DNA of 64,000 nucleotides from Leptobrachium leishanense (taxonomy: Eukaryota; Chordata; Amphibia; Anura; Megophryidae), in NCBI GenBank assembly GCA_009667805.1, contig CM019063.1, positions 62,147,506-62,211,505 of the forward strand, given 5' to 3'. Positions 48,046 through 60,227 of the stretch are shown here, piece after piece. Made by a program: the position numbers and the translations under genes. Under the pieces are notes generated by a model. The model made no database searches, had not been told where the DNA came from, and saw only the letters and a program-made list of their open reading frames with translations. Position 1 is the stretch's first letter. The number at the start of each line of letters is the position of its first letter.

Positions 48046-48426
48046 CAGTAGCGTGGCAGACCGGCAGTAAGAACACAGAACAACTATCTCCTATGAAATC
48101 TCCTCTCAAATGCGTGCAGAAGCGCTGCGTGGAAACCTTATATAGTGTGCTGCAGGACTTAGCTCTGTGAGCCCATGATTGGGCAAAATTTGCCCAATCA
48201 GGACTCTGAGCCGTGATTGACATAGTGTTGAATCTGTCTTGCACCAGACCTGTGGTCAGGTGCAAGGCTGTAGCCAATTACGAGCTTCAGGCCAGTGGGA
48301 AAGTGCATTGTGGTCCATTGTGGTGCATTGTGGTCGAACATGCGGCGAACACCCGGAAATGTTCGGAGTTCGCGAGCAGACCGAACAGGCTAAGTCCGAA
48401 CCGAACAGCTCATCCCTAGTATGTAG

Positions 48427-49195
48427 TTCAAAAACATCATGAGGGCTAAAGTTGAAGACCCACGCTTTACTCCAGGGCTCTCAATCTGTGGCCTCCCAGA
48501 TGTTTCTGACACATCCCATGATTCTCTGGCCATTTATTGCATTCTAAGAATTCTGGGAATTGTAGGCAATAGACATCTGGGGGCCAGAGTTTGGAGTCCC
48601 TGCTTGACTCCGATCGTGAGAGATAAACCTCCATTACTGCATCACTCACATACGTTAATCCTACAGGGGGCGCTATCCAATGTGAGTATATGCTTCCACT
48701 CTAAGCGGTGACAGAATGTGAAGGATTTCGGGCCTAAAGTAAACCGGATTCAAGGTCCATAAATAAAATAATCATCCTGCATTATTGCAGCTGGATGAGT
48801 AAAACGATGATTGTGTGAATTTTCTTTCTAGCAGCTAATAAAACGTAACGCAATAATTTAATAAGTCCCGTTTCTAGGTAGTGCGTTATCCAGTTGTGAT
48901 TGGTTAATCCTGCTGTGCGCAGTGTGCGTCAGATGTCCTGTATTGATTGGTAATTCCTCTCCTGGTTTGCCCTCTGTATTACACGCCGCCTATCGTCTGT
49001 CGCTGATTGCTAATTAAGCCTTAATCCTGCTTTACGAGTAAATGTATTGACTGAGCGGTAGCAAGCGCCACCTGATGGGCTTTACTAATTTTCCCAGAAA
49101 AATCATTCCTTCGTATAGCAGTATATGGGACCGTGATTGCTTTACCGGCACCGTGACAAACTGGGCAAGGGGCACAAGTGAAAAATCATGTTGCA
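48427..49195. other. MITE remnants, otherwise nothing
   Basis: Holds the right half of the foldback cut by the large hAT (to about 48470) and a further decayed foldback (CTGTGGCCTCCCAGATGTTT near 48486 facing AGACATCTGGGGGCCAGAG near 48571). No gene seen in 48600-49195. Confidence 0.45.
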
Positions 49196-49201
49196 CCAGG
49201 G

Positions 49202-49360
49202 CAGCACTTCCCAAACCTGTCTTCAGGTCCCTAACAGGACAGGTTTAAAGGATCACCTTGGGGAAATCCTGCAATCACTGAGCAGCAAATCATATCTGCA
49301 CCTGTGCTGTGCTTCAGATATCCTGCAAACCTGGCCTGTTAACAGGTTTGGGAAACACTG
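49202..49360. mobile_element. hAT-type MITE
   Basis: CAGCACTTCCCAAACCTGTC faces AACAGGTTTGGGAAACACTG. Flanking 8-mers agree at only 5 positions, so the duplication is not proven. Confidence 0.65.
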
Positions 49361-49495
49361 CCATAGGGCATCCACGAATAATCGATATACCTGGAAATAT
49401 GGATTGAATATCTTTTGAGATTCTCCAGGACACAAGACAGGTGCAGTCCTGGGCAATTAAATTGATGAGAGATATGAAGACCAAGCAAACCCTAA

Positions 49496-49861
49496 GGCTG
49501 GGGTCAGACGAGCGCATTGTTCACGTCCGTGTTCCGCACTCACAACGGACGCGGCAAACGGACGCAGGTTAGGCAAGATCGGAAATCCGCTAGAACGGAC
49601 CCACAGAGTGCGCTGCGTCCACAACGTCCGCATAGCTTTGTGTGTGAGTGATGGAACGTAGTCAGACGGACTGCATTTATATGTCCAGCATTTTTGACAA
49701 AATGGTTTTTCATATTAATTTTATTTCCCATCTACATCAGTAAAAAAAAAACGTCAGTCACAAAAACGGACGTGTGGCCACTACCTTGTCGTCAGTCAGA
49801 AAGTACGTCTGTTGTGCACGGAATCACAGTCCGGACAGAATGCGCTCGTCTGACCCCAGCC
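49496..49861. mobile_element. Harbinger-like MITE 4
   Basis: Ends GGCTGGGGTCAGACGAGCGC and GCGCTCGTCTGACCCCAGCC, TAA on both sides (49493-49495, 49862-49864). Nearly complete and well matched to copy 1 at 24586. Confidence 0.9.
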
Positions 49862-50035
49862 TAAAATGTGACGTAAATAGGGCAAAAATGGCAGATAATT
49901 CGGGGAAAAATGAAAACAAAGGGCATCCAGGGCCTGATTTATAATTTTATATATCTATTAGAAACTCACATCGTTTACAGTTTATGTGGTATTTGCTCAG
50001 TATTGAATGTATCATTGATTAGCTTCTATTGCTAT

Positions 50036-50219
50036 AGATAGATTGACAGATATGTAGCTAGATGGTTAGAAGGATAGATAGATATGAAAATAGAGGGATA
50101 GCTGGATATATATATATATATATATATGGCAGATAGATAGATAGATAGATGGACAGATATAGATAGATAGATAGAGGGATGGATAGATAGATAGATGGAC
50201 AGATATAGATAGATAGAGG

Positions 50220-50289
<70 letters not shown>

Positions 50290-50419
50290 GGGATGGATAG
50301 AGGAATGGATGGATAGATAGAGGACTGGATAGATAGATAGAGGATGGATAGATAGATAGAGGATAGATAGATAGAAGATAGATAGATAGAGGAATGTATG
50401 GATAGATAGAGGATGGATG

Positions 50420-50465
<46 letters not shown>

Positions 50466-50586
50466 GGGATAGATAGATAGATAGAGGGATAAATAGATAG
50501 AGGGATAAATAGAGGGATAAATAGATAGAGAGATAAAGAGAGATAGAGGGATAGATAGATAGAGGGATAGATAGATAGAGGGATAA

Positions 50587-50659
<73 letters not shown>

Positions 50660-50778
50660 GGGATAAATAGATAGATAGAGGGATAAATAGATAGATAGAT
50701 AGAGGGATAAATAGATAGATAGAGGGATAAATAGATAGATAGATAGAGGGATAAATAGATAGATAGATAGAGGGATAA

Positions 50779-50845
<67 letters not shown>

Positions 50846-50860
50846 TTTGGACATATAGAT
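50036..50860. repeat. long GATA/GGGATA microsatellite
   Basis: About 0.8 kb of (ATAG)n with regular GAGGGATA and GAGGATGG interruptions. The long minus-strand open frames (Ile-Tyr-Leu-Ser repeats) are repeat products. A (TA)n tract lies near 50104-50126. Confidence 0.97.
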
Positions 50861-50869
50861 GGATAGAGG

Positions 50870-51440
50870 GATAGATTGACAGAAATGTATGTATGCACCT
50901 TCTTTCAGTGCTGGGCTCCCAATGCAATGGTTACACATGACCATTGACCAGTCCTTAAATTTGTAAAACAGAAGATGCCAAAAAGCAAAGTGTATATGAG
51001 AGCAGAGGGGTGAAGGTGGGCTCATGTCCTGGAATGTTTACATGGTGCTGAAAACACATGTTATGTACTCAAGTGCCCAGTTACTAATAATGTGCATGAC
51101 ATAAATGTTATGGAAAATTTAAAATTCATATTTTTGGTTTTATACATGTGAGGTACCGGATCCGTCTAAGCGGTTCCTGGAACAGAGAATGGCAAAAACA
51201 GAGAGATTCTAGATCTTGTTCCCCCAGGATCCCCCACAAATTAAGCCCTGCACATGACATTCTGCCATTTCCTGCAAGCCGCAGCATTTCACGTGACTGT
51301 GGGAGGCAGCCAATCCAATGCTTCTCAATATCAAGAGCACTGAGAGCTATAAGTGGGAGCTGGTTAAATCCAAGTGCTTTTGGATCCCTGAGAGGCCAAC
51401 CTCCATGCATTCAATATACAGAATATGAGCTCCAAGCACT
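50870..51440. other. nothing recognised
   Basis: Single-copy-looking sequence without a recognised gene, between the GATA array and the hairpin at 51448. Confidence 0.4.
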
Positions 51441-51447
51441 CCTATCC

Positions 51448-51569
51448 AAAATCATGAAACTTTAATGGGCTATCGAATCATTTCAGCTGTAGGACAACCT
51501 TTCTGAAGCTTGACTAAGGATGTCCACAGCCAAAACATTGACGATAACCCATTAAAGTTTCATGATTTT
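51448..51569. repeat. 28-bp inverted repeat with hammerhead-like interior
   Basis: Arms 51448-51475 and 51542-51569 are complementary with one mismatch (AAAATCATGAAACTTTAATG outward). Between them: CTTGACTAAGGATGTCC, ACAGCCAAAACATTGACG, again the spacing of a decayed CUGA/GAAA core. Probably a Penelope-type or related retroelement junction. Sequence 51570-51938 holds a short GATA run (51788-51830) and nothing else. Confidence 0.4.
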
Positions 51570-51938
51570 GAATTGGAATGCTGGGAGTTCATTATCTGTG
51601 GTATCTGCAGTGTCTATCTATCCACTTATCTATTTCAGAGATAAATATGACATCTGACAGCCTGGTGAGATATCACTCTTTCTGCACCCCAAAAAAGCCG
51701 TATGGATTATTCACTAATCACCATTCTCTTGTTGAAAGAGTTGATGGTCTTAATACGGTGATGCTGTCTATTTTCTGATTAAATGTATCATAGATAGATA
51801 AATAAATGATAGATAGATAGATAGATAGATGATGGGTTAAGAGCACGATGACAACATCTTAAGGGTTGTGGTACATATATTAGTGAATTCCCATGTATTT
51901 TAGGACTTCACTCCAGACAGATAGATAGATGGATATAG

Positions 51939-53146
51939 CAGGGACGTGCAGTCAGGGGTGGCAGGGGAGGCAGAGCCTCCCCTGCCATTCCAGTAAATTA
52001 ATGTACTCATTGTGCTGTAATGACATGTATTGTGTGTATATTTAAACTGTAAATAAAATGTTATTTATTGAAAAAAGTTCTCATACTCACCTCTCCACGC
52101 TCCCTCGCTGCATCTCTGTCCTCCGCTTTTTTCCCCCTGCACTTTCAGTTTGTCGGCTGCTGTGTGTGTGATTCACTACACAGACAGCAGGGGCAACACT
52201 GAGCCAGCCTAGCCTACACAATTTGCGCAGCTGAATGCTACATTAATTGCATAGCTCAAGCTGGCTTTGCTTCCTGGTTCTACACTCTTTTGTGCCTCCA
52301 GAGGCATTGAGAGCAATTGAAAGCTTGAGCCAATGGGAAAGCTCCATTGGTCTCAAGCAATTCTTTTTTTTTAAAAAAAACGCTCCCCATGGATTGATTG
52401 ATGCAGGACAGTCATGTGACTGTCCTCGTCAGTCGTGGGGGGGGGGCAGGCAGAGCTCAGCAGTCAGCATGTGTGTAATAGTGCCCTCTATTAGTCAGTA
52501 TTGTAAGTGCTCTTAGAAGTAAAATCCTATATGCAAACTTTATTTTAAAGAGTTGTAATAGCGCCCTCTATTAGTCAGTATTGTAAGTGCATGCTATTAG
52601 AACATTAAAATCCTATATGCAAACTTTATTTTAAAGAGTTGTAATAGCTCCCTCTTTTTTTTTTCTTTTGAGAAAGTATTTTACCAGGAAGGATACATTA
52701 AGATTTCTCTTGTTTTCAAGTATGTCCTGGGTGGCGAGTATGTACCATTAGGTGTCTTGCCCAAGGACACTTACTGGAGAGGTTGCTCGTCGGGATCGAG
52801 CCCATGACTCCACAGGCTCTCTCCATGCAGAGCAGTGATATTACCTCTACTCCACCCAGTATTAGTCGGTATTGTAAGCGCATGCTCTTACAACATTAAA
52901 AACATGTTTGCAAATGTTTTTTTACAGTAAGAGTTGTAATAGCGCCCTCTATTAGTCAGTATTGTAAGTGCATGCTCTTAGAACTGTATAAAAAAAAAAA
53001 GCGAACTTTACTTCATAAATAGTGAAACTCTATTCTCCTATATAACGATAATCAAATGCGTAAATTGCGACTGCGTAACCCTGTGTATATCTGGCTCTGA
53101 TACTAGCCAGTGCCTCACCAGCCACTGACCTCACCGCACATCACTG
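51939..53146. mobile_element. hAT-like element with tandem repeats
   Basis: CAGGGACGTGCAGTCAGGGG at the left and CCTCACCGCACATCACTG at the right are imperfect inverted repeats. I see no clean target duplication. Inside are about four 85-90-bp repeats (GCGCCCTCTATTAGTCAGTA, TTGTAAGTGC, CCTATATGCAAACTTTATTT), one of them interrupted by a SINE. Confidence 0.55.
52665..52862 (-). mobile_element. tRNA-type SINE, copy 1
   Basis: On the minus strand: an A-box-like TGGGTGGAGTAGAGG, a B-box-like GGGCTCGATCCCG about 45 bp later, a middle part with GTCCTTGGGCAAGACACCTA, then the tail CCCAGGACATACTTGAAAAC and CCTTCCTGGTAAAATACTTT. The tail is the same as the 3' end of the LINE at 31300-31380 and 20060-20150. 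It is nested in the hAT-like element's tandem repeat. Confidence 0.8.
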
Positions 53147-54979
53147 ATGGATGCATAGATAAATATTAGGGATGTGCGTTTCGGGTTTTGGAATTTCAGA
53201 ATTTTCACGAAATTTCCCGATTCGTGTTTTCGGATGCGGCCGATTTTCCGAAAATTTTTAGATCCGAAAATGTCAGATCCGAAAAGTTTTCCGAGCCGAA
53301 ATGAAATATTTTCGGAATTTTCGAATGGACTTGAAGTGTCAAATCGAAATTTATTTTCGCTCTATTCATGATTTCGGTTCCATTCGTGATTTCGGTTCCA
53401 TTTCGGTAATTCTGGACATCATATATTTAAGTGACAGGATGGTTCAGAGCAAGACTTTTGATGGCATCTTGCAGCTGATTGATAAAGAGCGCTCTGGAGA
53501 GGCAGTGGATCGGAGCTTGCTGCGAAGCCTACTCGGCATGCTGTCTGACTTACAGGTTTACAAAGAGTCTTTTGAAGACAGATTTTTGGAGGAAACGAAT
53601 TGCCTATACGCTGCAGAAGGACAAAGGCTGTTACAAGAAAGAGAGATCCCAGAGTATCTCCATCATGTGAACAGGCGATTGGAAGAAGAAACAGACAGAG
53701 TCATTACATATTTGGACCATGGGACTCATAAGCCATTAATAGCTTGTGTAGAGAAGCAACTACTGGGTGAATACTTGCCTGCCATTCTGCAAAAAGGTCT
53801 TAAGAGCATGCTGGATGAAAACCGAGTCTCGGACATGACCCTAATGTTCCAGCTGTTCAGTAGGTTGAAAGGTGGCCAGTCGATCCTGCTGCAGCATTGG
53901 GGAGAGTACATTAAAAATTTTGGGAGTTCAATTGTTGTGAATCCTGAGAAAGACAAAGACATGGTGCAGGAGCTGTTTGACTTTAAGGATAAAGTGGACC
54001 ATATAATCGATGTTTGCTTTCAAAAGAATGAGAAATTTGTCAACACGATGAAAGAATCTTTTGAAAACTTTATCAACAGAAGAGCTAATAAACCAGCAGA
54101 GCTCATAGCTAAATATGTTGACTCAAAGTTACGTTCTGGAAACAAAGAGGCTACTGATGAAGAACTGGAGAGGTTCCTTGATAAAATCATGATCATTTTC
54201 AGATTCATTCATGGTAAAGATGTATTTGAGGCATTTTATAAAAAGGATCTTGCAAAAAGGCTGCTAGTTGGGAAAAGTGCTTCTGTGGATTCAGAGAAAT
54301 CAATGCTATCTAAGCTTAAACATGAATGTGGCGCTGCATTCACCAGCAAGTTAGAGGGAATGTTTAAAGATATGGAGCTCTCCAAAGATGTGATGATTCA
54401 ATTCAAGCAGTATATGCAGAATTACAATGACCCAGGCTGTATAGACTTGACCGTGAATATACTGACAATGGGATACTGGCCAACATATACACCCATGGAT
54501 GTTCATTTACCATCAGAGATGATAAAACTCCAGGAAATATTTAAGACTTTTTATCTAGGGAAGCACAGTGGCAGGAGACTACAGTGACAGGAGACTACAG
54601 TGACAGGAGACTACAGTGACAGGAGACTACAGTGGCAGTCTACACTGGGCCATGCTGTATTAAAAGCTGACTTTAAAGACGAAAAAAAAGAGCTGCAAGT
54701 ATCCTTGTTTCAAACGCTGGTTCTTCTTATGTTTAATGAGGGAGATTAATTCAGCTTGGAAGATATTAAGATGGCTACAGCAATAGAGGGCAGCGAGCTA
54801 AGACGAACTTTACAATCACTGGCATGTGGCAAAGCACGAGTACTGAATAAGATGCCAAAGAGCAAAGATGTGGAGGATGGAGACAAATTTACCTTTAATG
54901 CTGACTTCAAGCACAAACTCTACAGAATAAAGATTAACCAAATTCAAATGAAAGAGACCGTAGAAGAACAAGTAAATAC

Positions 54980-55444
54980 TAGGCTTGTGCACCGATTTTT
55001 TTTTCGGTTCGATTTGGTTCGATTTTTCGGATTTTTAAACTTTTCGATTCGGCTCGTTTCGACCGATTTCTGTTTCGATTCGGTTCGGCTCGATTCGTTT
55101 TTCGGAAATTTTCTTTTTTCCGAATTGTACATGTTTTTGGAATTTCGACCATTTTTCGTATTTTCGTGTCACTTTGCTCGTTTTTGTATCGACTTTTCGT
55201 AAGTTCTGAAATTTTCGTTTTTTTCGGAACGTCTGTTCTCCTCGTTTCAAAGCAATAAATTTCGATTTGACACATTTCAAGTCCATTAGAAAATTCCGAA
55301 AATATTTCGTTTCGGCTCGGAAAACTTTTCGGATCTGCCATTTTCGGATCTAAAAATTTTCGGAAATTCGGCCGCATCCGAAAACACGAATCGGGAAATT
55401 TCGTGAAAATTCCAAAATTCCGAAACCCGAAACGCACATCCCTA
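54980..55444. mobile_element. hAT MITE, insertion in the retrocopy coding part
   Basis: Same family, opposite orientation to the host MITE. It begins TAGGCTTGTGCACCGATTTT and ends CGAAACGCACATCCCTA. GTAAATAC duplicated exactly (54972-54979, 55445-55452). Removing it and one duplication restores the cullin frame through VNTTERVFQ. Confidence 0.95.
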
Positions 55445-56053
55445 GTAAATACAACAGAAAGGGTATTTCAAGACCGACAGTACCAGATCGATGCAGCCAT
55501 AGTACGCATTATGAAGATGAGAAAAACTCTGACCCGTAACCTCCTGGTATCAGAGCTTTATAATCAGCTGAAGTTCCCAGTAAAGCCTGGTGACCTGAAG
55601 AAAAGAATCGAGTCCCTCATCGACCGAGACTACATGGAAAGAGACAAAGAGAATTCAAAACAATACCACTATCTGGCATGACGACTAAACACGCCATTTT
55701 TTTCTTCTAATTGACTGAACAGTGAGAGCTGCACTAGCCAGATAACACATCCAGCGGTAAAGGTGTAGAGAACTTCTATCACTGGTGTGTGCAAAAGGGA
55801 TCCGCTCTACGTCGTCCCACCCTTAAATGCGCCTTAGTCATATTAAATTAGCATTTTTTTTGTGTGTGTGACCATTTAAAGGATATGCATACTAGCTCTT
55901 TTGGCATTCATACAACATGTAATCTCCTTTTTCCAACTGTTTTTTAATTTTTCATCTTCTGCAGTGGCATCTTTCTTTTCTTCCCTCCCCCCTTTTATCA
56001 TTCGTGTGTATACTTTTTGTTCTGTTTAGATTGCACATGAAGGCTGCGTTTGC

Positions 56054-56594
56054 TAGGCTTGTGCACCGATTTTTTTTCGGTTCGATTCGGTTCGATTTTT
56101 CGGATTTTTAAACTTTTCGATTCGGCTCGTTTCGACCGATTTCGGTTTCGATTCGATTCGGTTCGGCCCGTTTTTAGGGTACATTTTTTTTTTCGGAATT
56201 TCGACCATTTTTCGTATTTTCGTGTCACTGTGCTCGCTTTTTGTATCGACTTTACGTAATTTCGGAAATTTTCGTTTTTCGGAATTGCACATTTTTCCGA
56301 ATATCGACCATTTTTCGTATTTTTCGTGTCATTTTGCCCGTTTTTTGTATCGACTTTTCGTTTTTTCGAAAAATTTTCGTTTTTCGGAAAATTATCGTTT
56401 TTCGGAACATCTGTTCTCCTCGTTTGGCACATTTCAAGTCCATTCGAAAAATCCGAAAATATTTCGTTTCGGCCCGGAAAACATTTCGGATCTGAAATTT
56501 TCGGATCTAAAATTTTTCGGAAATTCGGCCGCATCCGAAAACACGAATCGGGAAATTTCGTGAAAATTCCGAAATTCCGAAACGCACATCCCTA
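56054..56594. mobile_element. hAT MITE, insertion in the retrocopy 3' UTR
   Basis: Begins TAGGCTTGTGCACCGATTTT, ends CGAAACGCACATCCCTA. GCGTTTGC duplicated exactly (56046-56053, 56595-56602). Confidence 0.95.
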
Positions 56595-57712
56595 GCGTTT
56601 GCTAACAGTCCCTTTTTGCTGCAATATATAATATCCACACCTAGGGTTGTAAAGCGAGGATAACCAATGTTTTACTCATAATTGTTTTGCAATATAAAGA
56701 AAAAAAACTACAAAATGTACGTGTTTCCCCCTTTTTTTGTATATACACTGCGGAAGAAATGGCGTTGCTCATCTACAGCCTGTTCCCTGATGTATGAAAG
56801 CCATGTTTTTTTAAGACCAGCAGTGATACAAGTGATGTGATGCGAAGAACACTGGAATTCTTTTACCTGTCTAAATCGGAAAACATTGAATACCTTGTCA
56901 AGAATATAAGCAGATCCACAAATATGCTGTTGATTGATGTATCTCGGATGATCGTTAACCTTGACAACCCGGGTGTTCACACGGACATGTCTCATAATTC
57001 AGGCAGTGCATCATGGGAAATGTAATACTGGTATATCAAGGTCATAACTGTTCAATAGCAAGAGAATTGGCTGTCACAAAGCATGTGAATCCAGAATCTC
57101 TTGAGTGAGAAGCCCAAAGCAAGGCTTTGCTCCCACATGGTATACCAGTGGATTCTGTAATGTGAAATGCCTTTGACTTGTGGAAGCTCTGCAGCTGTCT
57201 ATAGATATGTTGTGTTTTTTTTTCTCATCTCCTCTAGAATTTAAGCGAAACCTACATTACTACAAAATATATCGATGCCACTTTCAGAACAGTCTTCAAT
57301 ATGCAATTCCTAAAGGCAAATTACATTTTGAAAGCGAACACATTTGTACTCTGTAAACACTGTATTTGCATTTGCTAATAAAAACCATTTTAAAGCAGAA
57401 AAAAAATAAAAAAGTAAACCATAGTAGTTTACATCAAAACGAATAGAGTTAGACAGCTTTGAAACGAGGAGAACAGACGTTCTGAAAAAACGAAAATTTC
57501 CGAAATCACGAAAAGTCGATACAAAAAATGAGCAAAGTGACACGAAAATCCGAAAAATGGTCGATATTCCGAAAAAAAAATGTACCCGAAAAACGAGTCG
57601 AACCGAACCGAATCGAATCAGAAATCGGTCGAAACGAGCCGAATCGAAAAGTTTAAACATCCGAACAAATCGAACCGAATCGAACCGAAACAAAAATCGG
57701 TGCACAAGCCTA

Positions 57713-57960
57713 ATAAATATATGGATAGACAGTTATGTAGATATATAGATAGATAGATGATAGTGACAGATATGTAGATAGATATTTGGATGTATAGATA
57801 GATGGATGCAGAAATAGATAGATATTTAGATAGATATATGGATAGATAGGGGTGTAGATGATAGTGACAGATATGTAGATAGATATATGAATAGATGGGT
57901 GGATAGCTAAGTAGATTGACAAAGTAGAGAGATCAATTGATGATTGATAGATAATTTAAT
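57713..57960. repeat. GATA-type microsatellite, imperfect
   Basis: ATAGATAG repeats with ATGTAGATAGATATTTGG-type interruptions. The same kind of tract precedes 53159, so the MITE seems to have landed within such a repeat. Confidence 0.85.
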
Positions 57961-59419
57961 GCCTTCACTCTGAGTAAAGAAGAAAAATCTAATTACAAAA
58001 GTGACGGGTTCATCTTAAACAGGATAACAATGTCTCATTAATTATGTTATTAATGGCGTTAACATTTGTGTCGATTTAAAGGCGCCTTACCCCATGCGCC
58101 ACTGCCGCCACAATGAATGCGTTAATGTTTGTTATCGCAATTAACTACAATGAAAACGTCATTATTAACCCAACAATCCATGTTTTAAAATGAGATTAGG
58201 TACGAGTGCAGATACATAATGACAACACAATGACAGCGACACAATCCTCAGCAAGACAATTTGGCAACTGGCGGCTGGGGCCGTCTCCCAGCTCAAAGGG
58301 ACGCTTTCAGGACGCTTTCAGGGATCATGGAATTTCAATTCCCTGAAAACCCAGTGTCATCTTAGCTTGACCAGTTTTGGAAGAACACGTTAACCTCCTC
58401 TTGTGATTTTCAGAAAACCATTCTAATTTAGCAAGTAATTAAGGGTCACATGCAGGATAAAGACCTAGATAATCTTGGATTACACACAGGAAGCTTTGTT
58501 TCCAAGACAACCCTGGCTGAGGGGATGTTAATGCCGAGGTCAGTCAGTTAATGAACTGGGAATGGTCACTGACTCCAAAACTTGACAGAACCAAAGAAAA
58601 TCTGAAAAAAGTTTTGGCGGTGTTTATCATACGGCCATTTACGATAAAAAGTGAAAAAAAACAACATATAGTGCGATTAAAAACTGCATAATTAACTTGT
58701 GATCCAAACAATGCGTAAGAATGAAATCTAGCGCAAAAGAATAATATATACATAGATACATAAAATTTCATTGTGCTTCTTAATGCCCCTTCACCTTATG
58801 GTAGAGCACTGTAGTATATACTTTTTCCTTTTACGTCTTTACTACCAAAATATAAAAACCTAAGATTTAAATTATACGAAATATGTAAACATAAGATAAA
58901 GCCAAATAATCTTTGTGCGCAGATTGTAAATGGGCAATAAATTAATATTTAAAACTGTATAAAGGTGAATTTTATTCATATTTTTTGTTTATTTATTCAT
59001 AATATTCAGTAATATAGATTGGAGGAAAAGTTCTAGACATTAGATGGTGTCCCACTTATCTTGTAGTATTTCACAGGGAGTTAGGTCACAAACTCTTTAC
59101 TATAGCAGCAGCATCACTCTATATAATTAACAACCAATACACTGATCAGGCCCTAGGAATTGTCACATACCCTTCTCTGTATACCTATAATTATACAGTA
59201 AGAAACATTTGGGAATATTACCAATGTATTCCTTACTATAATAACCTATTTGGCGGAGAGATGTCACCCTCCACTGGCTGAATGGAGTTACTGCGGTTAC
59301 AACCGCAGCTCCGTGCCTGTAAACTCGGGAATGTCCGATTTTAATCTGTTTTACCATCTTGGACATTATGCCCACAGGACTAAAACTTTGGGGTAACAAA
59401 CCATAAACAAAATCCTAAT
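57961..59419. other. single-copy-looking intergenic sequence
   Basis: About 1.4 kb with no recognised repeat and no frame with coding character. It is the quietest stretch of the window and could hold unknown regulatory sequence. Confidence 0.4.
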
Positions 59420-60227
59420 TCTGGGATCAGGGGCGTACCTAGAACATTTGGCACCTGGGGCAGATCTTATATTTGGCACCCCCCCCAACTTTAAAATGGA
59501 AAAAAAAAATCACTCACACTTTTTTAAAATATTTTCAAAAGTATTTATTGCGTAAATTGTATGTCAATTTGAAAAAACTAGAACCATGAAAAATAATTGA
59601 TTAATTTAGAAATACCAGCAGAAACCAGCAGAAAGACCAGCAGACCTCATGCATATTGATATATATATACCCCCATTGAAGACCAGCAGACCGCATGCAT
59701 ATCGATATATATACCCCCATTAAGGACCAGCAGACCTCATGCATATTGATATATACCCTCATTAAGGACCAGCAGACCTCATGCATATTGATATACCCCC
59801 ATCAAAGACCAGCAGACCTCATGCATATTGATATACCCCCATCAAAGACCATCAGACCTCATGCATATTGATATATATACCCCCATTAAAGATCAGCAGA
59901 CCGCATGCATATTGATATATATATATGCAAGGCTCGAGTCGAGCGGGAACGCGCAGGAACAACGTTCCCGCACTTCTCCCACAGCGGGAACGCTGCAGGA
60001 ACGCAGCGTTCCTGCTGTGGCCCGAGCCGGAAACGCTGGAGCAGGCGCCGCACATTGCCGGCGGCCGCGTGCTTCCTCCTAGAATGGCCGCTGACCGGAA
60101 GTGCAGCCGCTCGCCTGGCTGTTTCATCGATCCCAGGCGAGCGGCTGCACTTCCTGTCAGCGGCCGTTCTAGCAGGAAGCACGCGACCGCTGGCAATGTG
60201 CAGAGGCAGAGGCAGAGGTGAGCTGGC

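Larger units (their letters stand above)
42111..48418 (-). mobile_element. large hAT element with transposase
   Basis: Ends TAGGGATGAGCCGAACACCC and CCGAACAGCTCATCCCTA. GTATGTAG is exactly duplicated (42103-42110, 48419-48426), the 8-bp mark of hAT elements. Transposase on the minus strand, subterminal tandem repeats on both sides (42640-43530 and 47510-48045), and one nested MITE at 46936-47484. The 25442-27802 element is its deletion derivative. Confidence 0.93.
53411..57413 (+). pseudogene. CUL4A: processed retropseudogene of cullin-4 (CUL4A-like), 5'-truncated
   Basis: Intronless copy of a cullin-4 mRNA. CUL4 is the scaffold of CRL4 ubiquitin ligases. The copy starts mid-protein ([17 protein letters not shown]) and lacks roughly the first third. 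Cullin repeats and homology domain are recognisable: [75 protein letters not shown]. The winged-helix end includes [10 protein letters not shown] with the neddylation Lys. Damage: a 16-bp unit amplified to four copies (54570-54633) adds 48 bp and an in-frame TGA (54585). A TAA lies at 54747. A MITE splits the C-terminus after VEEQVNT (54980-55444), and coding then resumes to TGA 55679-55681. The 3' UTR, with another MITE, runs to AATAAA at 57377 and an A-rich tail at 57399-57413. Confidence 0.9.
53167..57712. mobile_element. hAT MITE (TAGGGATGTGCG family) split by the cullin-4 retrocopy
   Basis: Left part from 53167 (TAGGGATGTGCGTTTCGGG) and right part from about 57457 to 57712 (ATCGGTGCACAAGCCTA) have the same orientation. 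They are flanked by ATAAATAT on both sides (53159-53166, 57713-57720), an exact 8-bp duplication. The parts meet at the sequence CAAATCGAAATTTATT / CTTTGAAACGAGGAGAAC, which is continuous in the whole copy at 54980-55444. The element was therefore one unit before the retrocopy entered. Confidence 0.88.

Noticed and set aside
50032..51025. Three overlapping long open frames of Ile-Tyr-Leu-Ser repeats on the minus strand
   Set aside because: They are reading frames of the GATA microsatellite.
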